Part shown: positions 36,561 through 47,897 of the stretch, one piece after another
Layout of the letters: each line of letters starts with the position of its first letter
How positions within the stretch are numbered: position 1 is the stretch's first letter
Origin: Hofstenia miamia
Lineage: Eukaryota > Xenacoelomorpha > Acoela
Length of the DNA: 64,000 nucleotides
Direction: 5' to 3'
NCBI GenBank assembly: GCA_004352715.1
Contig: SCFE01000004.1
Coordinates: forward strand, 424,355 to 488,354
Program-made: the position numbers and the translations under genes
Notes under the pieces: model-generated
Told to the model about the DNA's origin: nothing
The model's input: the letters and a program-made list of their open reading frames with translations, nothing else
The model's database searches: none

Positions 36561-39500
36561 TGGCGTCGCGTCTTTTAGGGGCCCCACTAGAAATTCTTTT
36601 AAAAACATAATTAGAACTCTAAATAATTGAGTAGAATACAAATTTGAATATTTTGAAGTGATTGAACTTAAATAATACGTTTTTAAAGCATATTAATTAG
36701 GAAACTGCTACGGCCGTGTGAACCACGATATCTATCAAGAAACGACGGAGCTAGATTTAATAATGCAATCGCTTAATAGCCAATCAACAAAGAGCAAGGG
36801 CCAGTCGATCTGGGCCCGTTAATAAAATGAATGTTGTTAAAGATTTCTTCATATTCACACGTCGCGTACGAAATAATTGCTTTTCGTGGGGCCTTTTGCG
36901 ATGGGCCCTTTGGGAATATCATTGGCTAACAAAGAATTGTATTTTCAAAGCTCAGCATTTTGTATATCCTAAAACATATTGTGATTTAGAATTCGTTCAA
37001 CTGCTGCTAATTTAATGTTGGATTTATATAGTCTTTCCTTAAATTTAATTGGACCTCAATAATTTGATATAAGTAAAAAAATGTAAAATTTATTTATGGT
37101 TTTCATCTAGAAAATCATTTTGTCTCTTCTCATAGCTTGCGTGCAGAGATGTATAATATTGTTTTTGTGGTGAAATTGGATTTTTACGCCGATTTAAAAT
37201 TTAGGAATTTACTATGTCGTATTAATAATTTTTTTCTACTTATACTTATAGTAACTGACACGTAATCCAATTCCCACCGCTGTGTCTGACTTGCTCGATT
37301 ACGAAATCCAGATCAAACTCGAATATACAGAAATCTACTATACATGCAATAAAATTAAACAATCGTTCAAAATAACGCACAATTTATTCTCGTGATTTCT
37401 TGAGGTTTTCTAATTTGACCGATCAAAATGCTTGGTCACTTACTTTCAATCTATGACAAATTAATGCACTAGGTATGAGAAAATTTTACGTACGTTGTGC
37501 CTACAATATGTAACTATTAAGTGTTTGAAATATTGTGTCTAATTATTCCCCTATGAACTTACTTTTAATTCAAGATAAGGTTTCTGACGACCGCGAATTT
37601 TGTGGATAATGCTTTATTACTACNAATTGTACTAAAGTGGCAATTGTAAATTGACAGGCTTTACTTTAAGTTAAAGTATGTACATTTTCAGGAAATATAC
37701 ATTTTAACGAAAATTGTTTAGTCACTTTATTTGATACAGAGAAGGGGGGGGGTGATGTGTATTTCTATACACATAGGCAAGATTTATAAATATTCACTAT
37801 GTTGAAATTCAAATGCGCCAACAAAATTTTAGTAGATTAACTATCAGCATAATGAAGTGCGCACTCAAGCAAAAGCTGTCTTAGCTTTCTTTTTAACAGG
37901 ATATCATTCTCCGGTAAGAATACAATGGATGTTAAGAAATTCCGAAGTTTGGTAGGAACCATAATATGGACTTCTACGATAATTTACCAATGTAGAAGTC
38001 CATGTCCTCCGCAGTTGAATTTGATTTTGGGGAAGCCAATATAAGCTGATCTGACGAACGAAAATCACGATTTGGTGTGTATAATTGAAGTAATTCGGCT
38101 AAATTTTTAGGTTCGTGGATGTAGCTTATTCTATGGATAGTAATATGACCTTATAACCAACTCTCTCTTTTATTGGTAACATGTTTAACTTCTTCAGCAA
38201 TGCTAGAGTGGAAAATTTCTTAGATTTTCGGAAAATTCACTTGCTGCAAAATTTAGTATGGACTGCAAGACTTTGTGTAAATTATGGAACTACCGATTAA
38301 GAGGGCGCTTCCATAATCCAGATCTGGCAATACAATAGAGTTTACTAGAGTATCTGTTGACGCAACAGTTAAGTAATGTCGAATCCTCATAATATTTCGC
38401 GGGTAATATAATGCAGTTACTCTAATTACTCTTATTCACTTGTATATTCATGTTTAAATCTGTATCAAAGAAGANTTATACTTATAGTAACTGACACGTA
38501 ATCCAATTCCCACCGCTGTGTCTGACTTGCTCGATTACGAAATCCAGATCAAACTCGAATATACAGAAATCTACTATACATGCAATAAAATTAAACAATC
38601 GTTCAAAATAACGCACAATTTATTCTCGTGATTTCTTGAGGTTTTCTAATTTGACCGATCAAAATGCTTGGTCACTTACTTTCAATCTATGACAAATTAA
38701 TGCACTAGGTATGAGAAAATTTTACGTACGTTGTGCCTACAATATGTAACTATTAAGTGTTTGAAATATTGTGTCTAATTATTCCCCTATGAACTTACTT
38801 TTAATTCAAGATAAGGTTTCTGACGACCGCGAATTTTGTGGATAATGCTTTATTACTACAAAGCCGTCCTCACCCGTTGTGTATTTACACTAGAACCGTG
38901 TTACAATACTTTAGCAAATTTGCGTTTAGCTTTACTTTCTACTCAGGTTCAATGTTCACTTGTGGGAAAACTACGTTTATTTAATTTAACCCTTTTACAA
39001 ATGTTTGTTTCATTAGAGAAGAACTTCGCAAACGAATCACTGTTCAAATTCCCAAGTTTTCGGTATAAACTCAAAGCTTTATTTAAAATCGTAGTAGGAC
39101 GAATGTTTTTATGGAAAACTGATAGATGTTGAACTTCAATAAAATGGAAACTTCAATTTACTTTGTTCAAAGATTTCCCTAGTATATTCCTAATGTCTTT
39201 TCTTTTTGAGTTTTACGCTTACAAAAGAAACGCTTAACTTGTTAAAGTTTTAAGAATAAATTTTCCCTAAAGCTATGCTTTACTAATTCAATTTGAAACG
39301 ATATTTGCTATTTGAAATTAATATCGATCAAAAATAAAACCTTTTCTAGCTGATTTTATTTTAACACAAATAATATATTTGTACAAATACAGATGAACAT
39401 GTATAGTTAAAAAACTGAAAAGGTTAAAGACTAAGTGGCACATTTCTAATTTATCAAATCAAATCCAAGTGCAAATGTTTACCTGATGCGCTTTCAATCC

Positions 39501-42500
39501 AAGCATAGGGAACACAACCAAAATTAGCAATAAATGATACGAACTATCTTTAGAGAGAGAGGTAGTTCTTATAGAATCAGACGGGGTTTACTCTGTGTTT
39601 TCTTAAATTTCTTTGGGTTTTATAAACGAGATGACGACACCATCTAACTGATTGGATAGCCAAATGGTCTTAATAATTTTATTCCAAAAATAGAGGCGTT
39701 TGGGTAGTTGGAATGCATTAGCGGTGCCTCCTTAGTTTTGCCTGTTTCCTGAAGGAAATAATAGTTTTACCGCTGAATTCCTTTGAAAATTGGTTGTAAC
39801 AACTTGAGAAATCATTGAGCCTCCATCCCATATGAAAGCAGCACTTATAAACAAAACATTTGCCTTGTAGTTAAGTTCAGCTCTAACTCAAGTGTGGTAC
39901 CTTCCATTAACAGTATTAAATCTATGAAACATAAAATTATTTTCCTTCCAAAAAATTTAGGAATCGAGACTTAAGAATTACGAAAAAGTTTTAGAATTAC
40001 GAATTTATCATACATTTTTGAAATTCCATTTTCATCACATTTTGTAATATTTTATAAAAAATGTATTATCTAAAATTTTTTGGCTGCAAAAAAACTTTAA
40101 ATGTGTTTCTACATATTGCTAATTTGAACGAAATTATTTCAGAATGAAATATTCCTTTCCTAATCATATGAATAACATCTTCATTGGCGGCTTTAATAGA
40201 TCAGAATTCTTTGTTTGGAATAATATCTGTTTATTCAGAGTATTAAGAGTAAGTTTTTCTGTAAGCCGCAAAATGTGCTTCTGCAAATCTACAAAATTAT
40301 TGTAAATAACTTATTTATACATTTTTGAACTATTGGAAAGTATTGTTTTGACAATCATTCATTGAGAACCTCTACCCCTGCTTGCATGCATTCTTGAATA
40401 CATAGAAATTTACTACTGACTATAGTTATCTTGATTTCACATTGCAAAATATACACAGGTGCACATAAAATAATGTTGAATTAACATAAAATTAATGCTT
40501 TGGAAAATTTTATATCAAGTTGCTCCTGATTCAAAATTTTCCAAGCTACACAGATATATATATATATATATATAAAATCATTAAAATAACAGCTGATGCA
40601 GTTTATGTTTTGGCACATATTTTTCTTGTTGATATTTTGGCACTGTAATAAATTATTTAATAATTTAAAGCAAGAGGACATTGCATTATGAAAGTATACA
40701 ACTTAACTTCATGAGAAAATTTTAATCTAATGTTTGTAAGGTTTGAATGCAAGAAAATCATATTTTCTAACAGAAAGCTAGTTTCAACAGAACAGCGTGA
40801 TGTCCCACAAATAACCAAAAAATGTATAGCTGAATCAGTAATTCATTGCTGGCAAATAGTTATGATATGAGACGATTATTAGAAATTCTAGGGTAATATC
40901 ACCAGGTGAATGCAAAATCTAAGATGCCAAATGTACATTTTTGTTTTCATGAATAGAAGAATATGAATATTTAGTGTTTCCAATCAATTCGATACTTACA
41001 ATTGCTTAAGGGGAATAGGGGAGAGTAATTTACAACACACTATGAGTAATAGGCCTAGAAATAATAAATCATATTTTACTGCTCCTAAATATTTAGGAGC
41101 TGATTTAGTCGCAAAATTTATTTGGATTATAAATGTGACAAAAATGCAAAGAAAATGAATCTGATTTTTTCTCTTTTAAAATGTGCATAACAACAGTAAT
41201 ATAGCAATATTCAAGGATTTGACATTTACTCATTACTTTTTCTCATTTATAGTTTGGGATAATGGGGTGTCATTTAAGAAACCAAAGATCTGTTGCAGAG
41301 AATCGCTAAACGAACAATGTGCCAAAAATAAATAAAAAATAAATAAAATCAGTAATGGTTAGATGCGACAATTAGTGTAGAAGCAATCATTTCATATCCT
41401 AAGGGTTGTAGCGGAAACTTGTAAAAAATCATTTGTCATAAAAAGCACTTGTCCCTTATAGCTTGTTGTGGTGCTATAACACTTAATTTTTTATCACCTT
41501 TAAATATAATGAATCACTATGTACGTAGAAATGAATTGTATCACCTTATAATTTTCAAAATAAAAGAAATATAAAGGAATTTTGCTTATAGCAATTACAT
41601 TCACAAAATTTTACCTTCTGCACTCCAAATATTATTATGTTAAGAAGACAATGAATTGAAAAGGTGAAATAATTTTTCTTAAATCACAAAAAATTATTTT
41701 TAGGACTTTTAATTGGAAGTTTATTATAAATTTTTATATGCACACATGAAGCTATTCAACAATTCAGTAGTAAAGTAAGGTATACACAATCAATGCTAGT
41801 CTATTGCGCAATAAGTACCAGTAATACAAGAATTGCCAATTATATTATGTTAAGAATTAGATATTCATAATACATACGAAAAATTATCAAACTTGAGTAT
41901 TTAACACTAGAAAAGTAACAATAGAGCAAAATGACTTTTAAGCATTTTTTGCTTGCTTCATTATTCATTCTCCAAAAATACTAGCAGGTACATATACTTC
42001 TAATTATGTTGATAATCGCATTGCATTTGCAATTTGTAGAAATTTTGTTTCTATTTCATAGTCAATAAAATGTAAATTATTCTCTAGGGTAATCGCTGTT
42101 CTATTGTTAAATTCTTTGCGTTTAGGTATAATATTTGTCATAAACATACGGTGTATCAATTTTATACTGAAAAAAGCAGAGCTGACAATACTTTGATTGA
42201 AGAATGCCTATTGCAGCAAAGCTTGTAAGTGATGCAGCAAACCAGAAAATAACTAAGGTAAACAACCATCTAAATGTAAAATAAATGTTAATATTAATAT
42301 TTTATATACCCTAGTTTAAATTGGAATGCTGAATTCATTTCTTTTGTTACTTCAGATTTTTTGCATTTCCATAAAACCTAAAATTACAAGTATGGGTAAC
42401 CATAATTTATTCAAATTAAAATAAATATATACTATGACTTCCTTATTTATATAAATTTATTAATACTTGTAGTTTACAATTTGTCTTAATTTTAATGCAT

Positions 42501-45500
42501 TCGATTTTGATTTGAATGGCTTATCTTGTAAATTGATTGCAGTAAGTTTGAGTTTGAATGCATTCGTATTTAAATCAATGTGTAAAAGTTGTAGAATATA
42601 TTCATATGGTAAATAGTGATAAATTGAATGGGTTAAATAACATCTCTAAATTCCACGTTCATAAGTTTGCTTAAAAAATGTCTTATATAATCAATTATTT
42701 AACTTTGGTGAAATTTTCATTCAGTAAACATTTAGTTTAGTTTGAGTTATATTCAGGAATGTAGTGCACGTCCCAATAGGGTATCAGACTTTCGATTGAG
42801 AAGCAAACGATTCGAAAATATTTTGGAGCATTACAGCAACAACTAAATTCTATATTTACAAATGAATATAAAATTAACAATTGTGGTTCGATTGAGAACA
42901 GGACTGCAATTTAATCTGAAATTTCCAAAAGTGAATTCGCCTGACAAATCTAATTTGCATGGATTAGCATTCATTTTAATACATGTAAAACATGTTAGAT
43001 AAAATTGGATAAGAGATTCTTTATTCAGATAAATGTTGACATTTAAATAACTGATAATTTATCTGAATAGCATTAATAAATTCACACAACACATGTGCAA
43101 CAATTACATAAATTACAAAAACAAATCTTCCAGCCTATTAATAAGTTACTATATTACTATTTTAATAACAAATTATCGCATTGTCATCCTTTTACAGCTT
43201 GTATTCTAGCAATGATTTAACAGAANNNNNNNNNNNNNNNNNNNNNNNNNNNNNNNNNNNNNNNNNNNNNNNNNNNNNNNNNNNNNNNNNNNNNNNNNNN
43301 NNNNNNNNNNNNNNNNNNNNNNNNNNNNNNNNNNNNNNNNNNNNNNNNNNNNNNNNNNNNNNNNNNNNNNNNNNNNNNNNNNNNNNNNNNNNNNNNNNNN
43401 NNNNNNNNNNNNNNNNNNNNNNNNNNNNNNNNNNNNNNNNNNNNNNNNNNNNNNNNNNNNNNNNNNNNNNNNNNNNNNNNNNNNNNNNNNNNNNNNNNNN
43501 NNNNNNNNNNNNNNNNNNNNNNNNNNNNNNNNNNNNNNNNNNNNNNNNNNNNNNNNNNNNNNNNNNNNNNNNNNNNNNNNNNNNNNNNNNNNNNNNNNNN
43601 NNNNNNNNNNNNNNNNNNNNNNNNNNNNNNNNNNNNNNNNNNNNNNNNNNNNNNNNNNNNNNNNNNNNNNNNNNNNNNNNNNNNNNNNNNNNNNNNNNNN
43701 NNNNNNNNNNNNNNNNNNNNNNNNNNNNNNNNNNNNNNNNNNNNNNNNNNNNNNNNNNNNNNNNNNNNNNNNNNNNNNNNNNNNNNNNNNNNNNNNNNNN
43801 NNNNNNNNNNNNNNNNNNNNNNNNNNNNNNNNNNNNNNNNNNNNNNNNNNNNNNNNNNNNNNNNNNNNNNNNNNNNNNNNNNNNNNNNNNNNNNNNNNNN
43901 NNNNNNNNNNNNNNNNNNNNNNNNNNNNNNNNNNNNNNNNNNNNNNNNNNNNNNNNNNNNNNNNNNNNNNNNNNNNNNNNNNNNNNNNNNNNNNNNNNNN
44001 NNNNNNNNNNNNNNNNNNNNNNNNNNNNNNNNNNNNNNNNNNNNNNNNNNNNNNNNNNNNNNNNNNNNNNNNNNNNNNNNNNNNNNNNNNNNNNNNNNNN
44101 NNNNNNNNNNNNNNNNNNNNNNNNNNNNNNNNNNNNNNNNNNNNNNNNNNNNNNNNNNNNNNNNNNNNNNNNNNNNNNNNNNNNNNNNNNNNNNNNNNNN
44201 NNNNNNNNNNNNNNNNNNNNNNNNNTATATATATATATATATATATATATGTAAATATGTTGTAAATATGTATGTATAAAAAATGTATGGCACATGGCAA
44301 ACAAAAAAGTTATTAAGGATACAATTCAGAGAACAACAATGTTTTCCTTAAAATGAATTTTAAATTCCGATTAATATATGAAGGAAATTTAATGACTAGT
44401 GCATAGTTCAAAATATTAGACAACATATGATAACAAAATGTATAGTAAAATCTTAACTAAACCTTGTCAAGTGTATTTCCAAGAAATGTCCCGTTGTAGC
44501 GATAATAGAATAAACCATATATATATGACATAAAATTCAATATATCTGGAATCTCGTACGCAATAAAGATATTTGAATAGCTGGAAAACTTCCCACATGT
44601 ATAGTTGGCCTAAAGATAAATATTAGGTGTTAGTGAAAGGAGCTTAAGTAATTCCTACAACTACAATTCACTAAAGATTGAGATAAAATTAATTTTTTTT
44701 AATTTAGTAATATATATGTTCACCAAGATTGATTATTTAATAATTATCAATATTTAAAATACTATAGGAAGTATTGAAGTTAAAAAACCAAAATGCAAAT
44801 TCAGAAATTTTTGATAAAAATTTTTTATATAATTAGCAATGATTGGATTAACAATTGGCATCATAACATGCTGTTGGCAAGTTTGCTAAGTTAGGCATGA
44901 ATTATTAAATAAAAAATCCCTTGAAACAAAATTTTAAGAAATTTAGTAATTTTATAATATTGTTAGAGTAATAATTAAATTAATTTGCTCTAATGGTGTT
45001 CTAGGCAGTCAGGCAATTTCATATGGTAAAAATGGATTTTTGCAAATTGACTCATCGTTTTCTTTGTTATAGCAATTTATAACTTACCTGATTTAAGCTA
45101 ATAATGAAAAATGTACCTGTTCAACAGGGGTGAATTTCTGAGTTACTGCAACCATGTTCCCTGCATAACCAAGTATAAGTACTGTTGTGCAACTGATTGG
45201 GAAGATTATGTTAATGCATGCAAAAACCTTTCTATGGCGATAGTTGTCAGTACCGAAAGGCATCCATCCAAGCTAGGTTATTTATTCAATATTTGAAGTT
45301 TTTCATTTACATCCAAAAATATTTGCAATTGGTATGATTTACATATCATATATCAAAACAATTATAGCATGTCGACAATATTGACCTTTTAAGAAATATT
45401 TATAATTAAAAACTCAAAATTACAAAATTATCCAGAGCATACCATTGTCAATAGAAAGTGAAAGCACTTGATGATGAGATACCTGCTTAATGAAGAATTA

Positions 45501-46556
45501 TTTTCGAAATCATCACAAATGTCTTCTATCTAAATAAAGCTCAAACTTCACTATATTCTTTGCGTTTCTGAAATGAAATTTCTGTTTATAAAATTACTGA
45601 GAATACATTTTTTTCGTAAAGCCTCCTATGCAGGAGTTTGTAAAAGAATATATTTTATTATTAACACTAGAACACTCAAACCGGTCAAAATGGACCTCTT
45701 GCAACATTGATATAGCTCTCATGTAACAAGTCCTGTGAGTGGTTCACCCAAATTGGCTGATTTATTCTTTGATTTATTGAATTGAGCAATACCTTTTATA
45801 AACTCTATCATCTTTTTTATATTCTAAGGAATATCATCAAATCACACATTATAAATTATGTAAGGGATTGGGTCAAACTTCAGATTGATATTTTATTCAT
45901 CAATTCTGTCCATTTGAGAGATATCTGCACAGAAGATTACACTGAATTGCTAATGGCTAAACGACTCAACAGAGGAGGGAGTGAAGGGGTTTCTACTCTG
46001 GTTTTTGCTAATCTTTATTCTGAAGATGGGCTTTCAAATGATTCAGATTTTCATTAGGAAAACTATCCTTTTTCAACTGGAAACTCGTCTAATGAATGTG
46101 AGAATGTGGAGAATGTATTCATAGATTTACTACAAGAATGTATTGCATTCAACAGCTTCCAGCAAAGATTTCACCATTCAACCTGGTCAAACCCTCCTCG
46201 GAGCATTCATGTTCTCAAGTGCAAAATACATAAAACATCACGATACAGCATGGATTCATAAAATACTTCAAATGCTCAGTAAGGGTAAATCAAAACAAGA
46301 ACCGGTTAAGTTTGTTTGATTTTTAAAATATATTGATTACAAGGATTACGGTGTTACAATACAATAGAAATTGTTATGAAATGGTGCAAAGATACAATAC
46401 ATTTAAATTACAAACTTTGCATATTCCCCACTATGAGAATGCTGCATACTTACGAGGGGGATATACCAGTATAACATATTAACAGACGATTAATCTGCCC
46501 CTCAAAGTTAAAAAATAGGTAAATCAGAGAAATTAATTTAATGACAAAATGATTAG

Positions 46557-46607
<51 letters not shown>

Positions 46608-46957
46608 TCTACAATTTAAATGTTGAGTTTTTTTACCACATAAACTATTTCAATTTATAATATATTGTTGGTGATGTGTATTCCTTTGAAATTTGATACA
46701 TAAATTGAGCATTATTAAGAAAATAATAGCTAAAAAACTTAGAAAAAAATTATGTAGACTCTGTGTAGCTTTTAAAATTTTGAAATTGCATAAAATAAAC
46801 AATGTTTTGCAAATATATTGCATTTTGCTTTTTATTAACAATTCTGTCAATAAAAACTAAAAAAACAATTTTTGAAAGCATAAGGATCAAATTCGCTGTG
46901 TAGGTTTAAAATTACTACTCAAAGTCGCTCTGTATGTCCTTTATAGGTACACAGCGA

Positions 46958-47004
<47 letters not shown>

Positions 47005-47474
47005 TATATATATATATATATATATTTGCTTAATAAATAAAGAAAAGTTGTGGACAACTTTCTATATTTAATGCAATTAAACATAGAATGTAGTCTAAAG
47101 AATTATAAAATTGTATAATTAATGATCTCTTAACTGATAAAAGCTCCGAATAAATGGTATTAATAACAATATCGCACTAATAAAAATAAATTACTACTTT
47201 ATATTAAAACTAAGGTGCGTTTAAGTTTATATTACATTTGGAACGGCATAAATGCTCAAACGTCTAAATTTATAGCATCTTTAGTAGACTTTGCATAGAA
47301 ACTTTGTGTAGCAAAATGAAATGATAATAAGCTGATTGCATTAAGGTAACAATTGAATTCTAACAAAAATTTTACCTCTGCTTCTGTTACTAAATCGACT
47401 GTAGATAAATCAAATTCATTGATAATTCCATCAGAAGTACTACACAAACTTTTGCTGTCTATGTTACCGCTCAT
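27582..47474 (-). CDS. GRL-b: gustatory-receptor-like seven-transmembrane protein (spliced)
   Basis: Ten exons on the minus strand: first 47376-47474, A 45117-45272, B 44463-44609, C 43196-43225 (rest in gap), D 42150-42269, E 35526-35712, E2 35380-35479, F 29491-29627, G 28176-28307, H 27582-27686. All junctions are GT-AG with phases identical to GRL-a; no stop is seen in any exon. With an exon C of GRL-a length the protein would be about 416 residues with seven membrane helices. Conserved blocks with GRL-a: 'GW.PFGTDNYRHR', 'IPDILNFMSYIYGLFYYR', 'NYIIMCE', 'DIWSI', 'RLFGYTNAT' and 'AKLLW'. Likely a membrane chemosensory-type channel; the ligand cannot be told. The intron E2-F carries a LINE. 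TM7 lacks the canonical TYhhhhhQF. The first exon call is the least certain. Confidence 0.6.
27687..28175 (-). other. GRL-b intron G-H
   Basis: 489 bp, AT-rich. Nothing else recognised. Confidence 0.5.
28176..28307 (-). CDS. GRL-b exon G (loop before TM7)
   Basis: 132 nt, exactly the length of GRL-a exon G, phase 0 at both ends, between GTCTAG and GTAGAT. It reads 'ACRVNTIERRLQKLALEMRL' then 'FGYTNATIDELDSFL' and 'CQMK'. Confidence 0.7.
28308..29490 (-). other. GRL-b intron F-G
   Basis: 1.2 kb, AT-rich. A GC-richer patch with GGGGGCCC at about 28855 is repeat-like but unassigned. Confidence 0.45.
29491..29627 (-). CDS. GRL-b exon F (extracellular loop and TM6)
   Basis: The acceptor is GTTTAG. 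Two bases complete the Tyr codon started in E2; then 'SLIWAELIKVYFKADNENNC' and TM6 ending 'LLAMFPIVQ' before GTATTT. One codon shorter than in GRL-a. The LINE begins about 50 bp upstream of this acceptor. Confidence 0.65.
29678..30208 (+). pseudogene. LINE ORF1, C-terminal part with zinc knuckles
   Basis: 176 residues. The second half has three Cys/His clusters: 'CSNCGEFGHSTKVC' (CX2CX4HX4C), 'CMYCMDNHNYKNC', and 'CINCKNSN' with a later H and C. These are nucleic-acid-binding knuckles of Jockey/CR1-type ORF1 proteins. The N-terminal part expected of a full ORF1 is missing. Its stop overlaps the ORF2 start by 11 bp. Confidence 0.75.
30198..33106 (+). pseudogene. LINE ORF2: APE endonuclease and reverse transcriptase, two lesions
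   Basis: From ATG at 30198 the frame has the endonuclease motifs: 'NTNFQS', (stop TAG at 30345), 'TETWL', 'MGDYNQN', 'LIDYIITD' and 'SDHLLI'. The RT follows: 'KVTPIYKKGRKDLAENYRPI', 'HPFGFQKDTST'. After a frameshift near 32040 (an A-rich run) come 'ASLDISKAFNSINH' (motif A), 'GVPQGSVLGPLLF' (motif B) and 'FADDTLIY' (motif C). The C-terminal tail ends with 'SISLWNKLDYSTRS' and a basic helix. It makes and inserts LINE cDNA at a nicked target. All catalytic residues that can be checked are kept; only the stop and the shift break it. Confidence 0.85.
33107..35379 (-). other. GRL-b intron E2-F, part beyond the LINE
   Basis: 2.3 kb of AT-rich sequence, including the LINE 3' tail. No gene recognised. 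Confidence 0.45.
35380..35479 (-). CDS. GRL-b exon E2 (intracellular loop into TM5)
   Basis: 100 nt, same length and phases (0 in, 1 out) as GRL-a E2, between TTCCTAG and GTAAGA. It reads 'DIWSISCHISFLNMDVGRNA' then 'SICLLFIAYNICY'. It aligns with 'DVWNIRQYFSALNGIPSK' of GRL-a. A longer unspliced frame crosses it in another phase and should be ignored. Confidence 0.65.
35526..35712 (-). CDS. GRL-b exon E (TM4 and start of long loop)
   Basis: 187 nt between TTCTAG and a perfect GTAAGT; the first base completes a Pro codon. TM4 runs to 'VIIANYIIMCEITLYSF', then the loop ends 'IKEMIH'. A 46-bp intron separates it from E2. Confidence 0.7.
36092..36253. other. Assembly gap (162 N)
   Basis: Flanked by (TA)n on both sides. 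Confidence 0.95.
36508..36557. repeat. (TA)n microsatellite
   Basis: Nearly pure TA run closing the repeat block. Confidence 0.95.
37240..37623 (+). repeat. 384-bp perfect duplication, copy 1 (assembly overlap)
   Basis: Identical to 38476-38859 base for base. It ends exactly at a single N (37624). It is best read as overlapping contig ends, not a biological repeat. Confidence 0.9.
37966..38003. other. Perfect 12-bp hairpin
   Basis: ATGGACTTCTAC (37966-37977), a 14-base loop, and GTAGAAGTCCAT (37992-38003). Confidence 0.7.
38257..38395 (-). pseudogene. LINE RT thumb scrap
   Basis: On the minus strand the sequence reads 'RHYLTVASTDTLVNSIVLPD' then 'LDYGSALLIGSS', the conserved region after the RT palm of CR1/Jockey-type LINEs ('L..L..SLVLP.LDYGS'). 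It lies in the 850-bp contig bounded by single Ns. Confidence 0.6.
38476..38859 (+). repeat. 384-bp perfect duplication, copy 2 (assembly overlap)
   Basis: Begins right after the single N at 38475. Sequence continues uniquely after 38859. Confidence 0.9.
42150..42269 (-). CDS. GRL-b exon D (TM3)
   Basis: 120 nt between ACATTTAG and GTATGT, phase 2 at both ends as in GRL-a. It reads 'WLFTLVIFWFAASLTSFAAI' followed by 'CFFQYKIDT'. Confidence 0.65.
42270..43195 (-). other. GRL-b intron C-D
   Basis: AT-rich, no recognised feature. Confidence 0.45.
43196..43225 (-). CDS. GRL-b exon C, 3' end (rest in gap)
   Basis: The last 30 nt before a GTAAAA donor read 'SVKSLLEYK' plus two bases. The phase (2) is the one needed to join exon D, and the position matches the end of GRL-a exon C ('KDLQFRL'). 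The 5' part is hidden by the N run. Confidence 0.5.
43226..44225. other. Assembly gap (1000 N)
   Basis: Placeholder-size gap inside GRL-b; its right flank is (TA)n (44226-44250). Confidence 0.95.
44463..44609 (-). CDS. GRL-b exon B (TM2)
   Basis: 49 codons, phase 0 at both ends, acceptor ATCTTTAG. It reads 'ANYTCGKFSSYSNIFIAYEI', 'PDILNFMSYIYGLFYYRYN' and 'GNTLDK'. Confidence 0.65.
44610..45116 (-). other. GRL-b intron A-B
   Basis: 507 bp, AT-rich. Nothing recognised. Confidence 0.5.
45117..45272 (-). CDS. GRL-b exon A (TM1)
   Basis: 52 codons between AACCTAG and GTACAT, phase 0 at both ends. 'LGWMPFGTDNYRHRKVFACI' then 'NIIFP' and TM1. This is the clearest match to GRL-a exon A. Confidence 0.7.
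45661..46060 (+). mobile_element. Possible piggyBac-like remnant
   Basis: It starts TTAA then CACTAGAACAC...CCGGTCAAAATGGACC, like piggyBac terminal repeats, which follow a TTAA target. About 300 bp on, a frame ends with an acidic stretch 'NLYSEDGLSNDSDFH', reminiscent of the acidic N-terminus of piggyBac transposases. The other end was not found. Confidence 0.25.
46559..46606. repeat. (TA)n microsatellite
   Basis: 48 bp of pure TA. Confidence 0.95.
46965..47025. repeat. Two adjacent (TA)n tracts
   Basis: 46965-46998 and 47006-47025, separated by a few bases. The left one begins directly after the snap-back sequence. Confidence 0.9.
47376..47474 (-). CDS. GRL-b first exon (N-terminus)
   Basis: 33 codons from ATG, then GTAAAA in phase 0, the phase required by exon A. 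The product 'MSGNIDSKSLCSTSD...' is acidic and polar, ending 'VTEAE', as expected of an intracellular N-terminus in this superfamily. There is no counterpart in GRL-a to confirm it. Confidence 0.45.
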
Positions 47475-47622
47475 GCTGTGTTAGTCAGAAAAAAGTAAAC
47501 TTTCTGAGTAAATATCTGCATGATAAGTTAACCAAATATCTTAGTTTTTATAATTGCTTGTTTTGTAACTTAATTGGTGGTATATGACTATAATTGCATT
47601 AACAAATATCACCAACTAAATA

Positions 47623-47897
47623 ACGGGTGATCACTAAAAATTGGCAAAAATCTTTGAACTTCGTTTATTACAGATATAGTTGGCATACATAATCGACTAT
47701 ATGAAAACAGCTTTATACAGTCATCAACTCTTTCTTCAAATGCTCCATGTCGAACTCTCTGCTTCAATGCACGTTCAGATTTTGCGGTCTAACCATTCGC
47801 ATAAACTGCAGCCTTCAGCGGACCCCAAAAGTTCTCGATGGGTCGAAGTTGAGGATTCGGTGGATTGATGTCTCGTGGCACAAAATTGACGTCCTCC
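47623..47897 (-). mobile_element. Second mariner-like DD37E copy, deleted and cut by gap
   Basis: The terminal repeat ACGGGTGATCACTAAAAATT follows TA at 47621-47622, and the sequence aligns with the 3' part of the element at 51936. It carries internal deletions (a ~110-bp block and a ~20-bp block, relative to the other copy). It codes 'RPIENFWG' on the minus strand just before the gap at 47898. Confidence 0.8.

Larger units (their letters stand above)
35713..42149 (-). other. GRL-b intron D-E (with repeats and assembly joins)
   Basis: It holds the (TA)n-bounded repeat block, a 162-N gap, the duplicated 384-bp segment, a LINE scrap (38257-38395) and (TA)n at 40555-40574. The rest (39133-42149) is AT-rich with no gene recognised. 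Confidence 0.5.
45273..47375 (-). other. GRL-b first intron
   Basis: 2.1 kb. It contains (TA)n tracts (46559-46606, 46965-46998, 47006-47025), a snap-back sequence (46894-46956) and a possible piggyBac-like remnant near 45661-46060. Confidence 0.45.

Noticed and set aside
37240-38859. Genuine segmental duplication
   Set aside because: Perfect identity ending exactly at single-N contig joins points to an assembly overlap.
40149-40250. Exon-like + strand frame between AG and GTAAGT
   Set aside because: It lies antisense in the GRL-b intron, has no match to any receptor exon, and its neighbours show no continuation.
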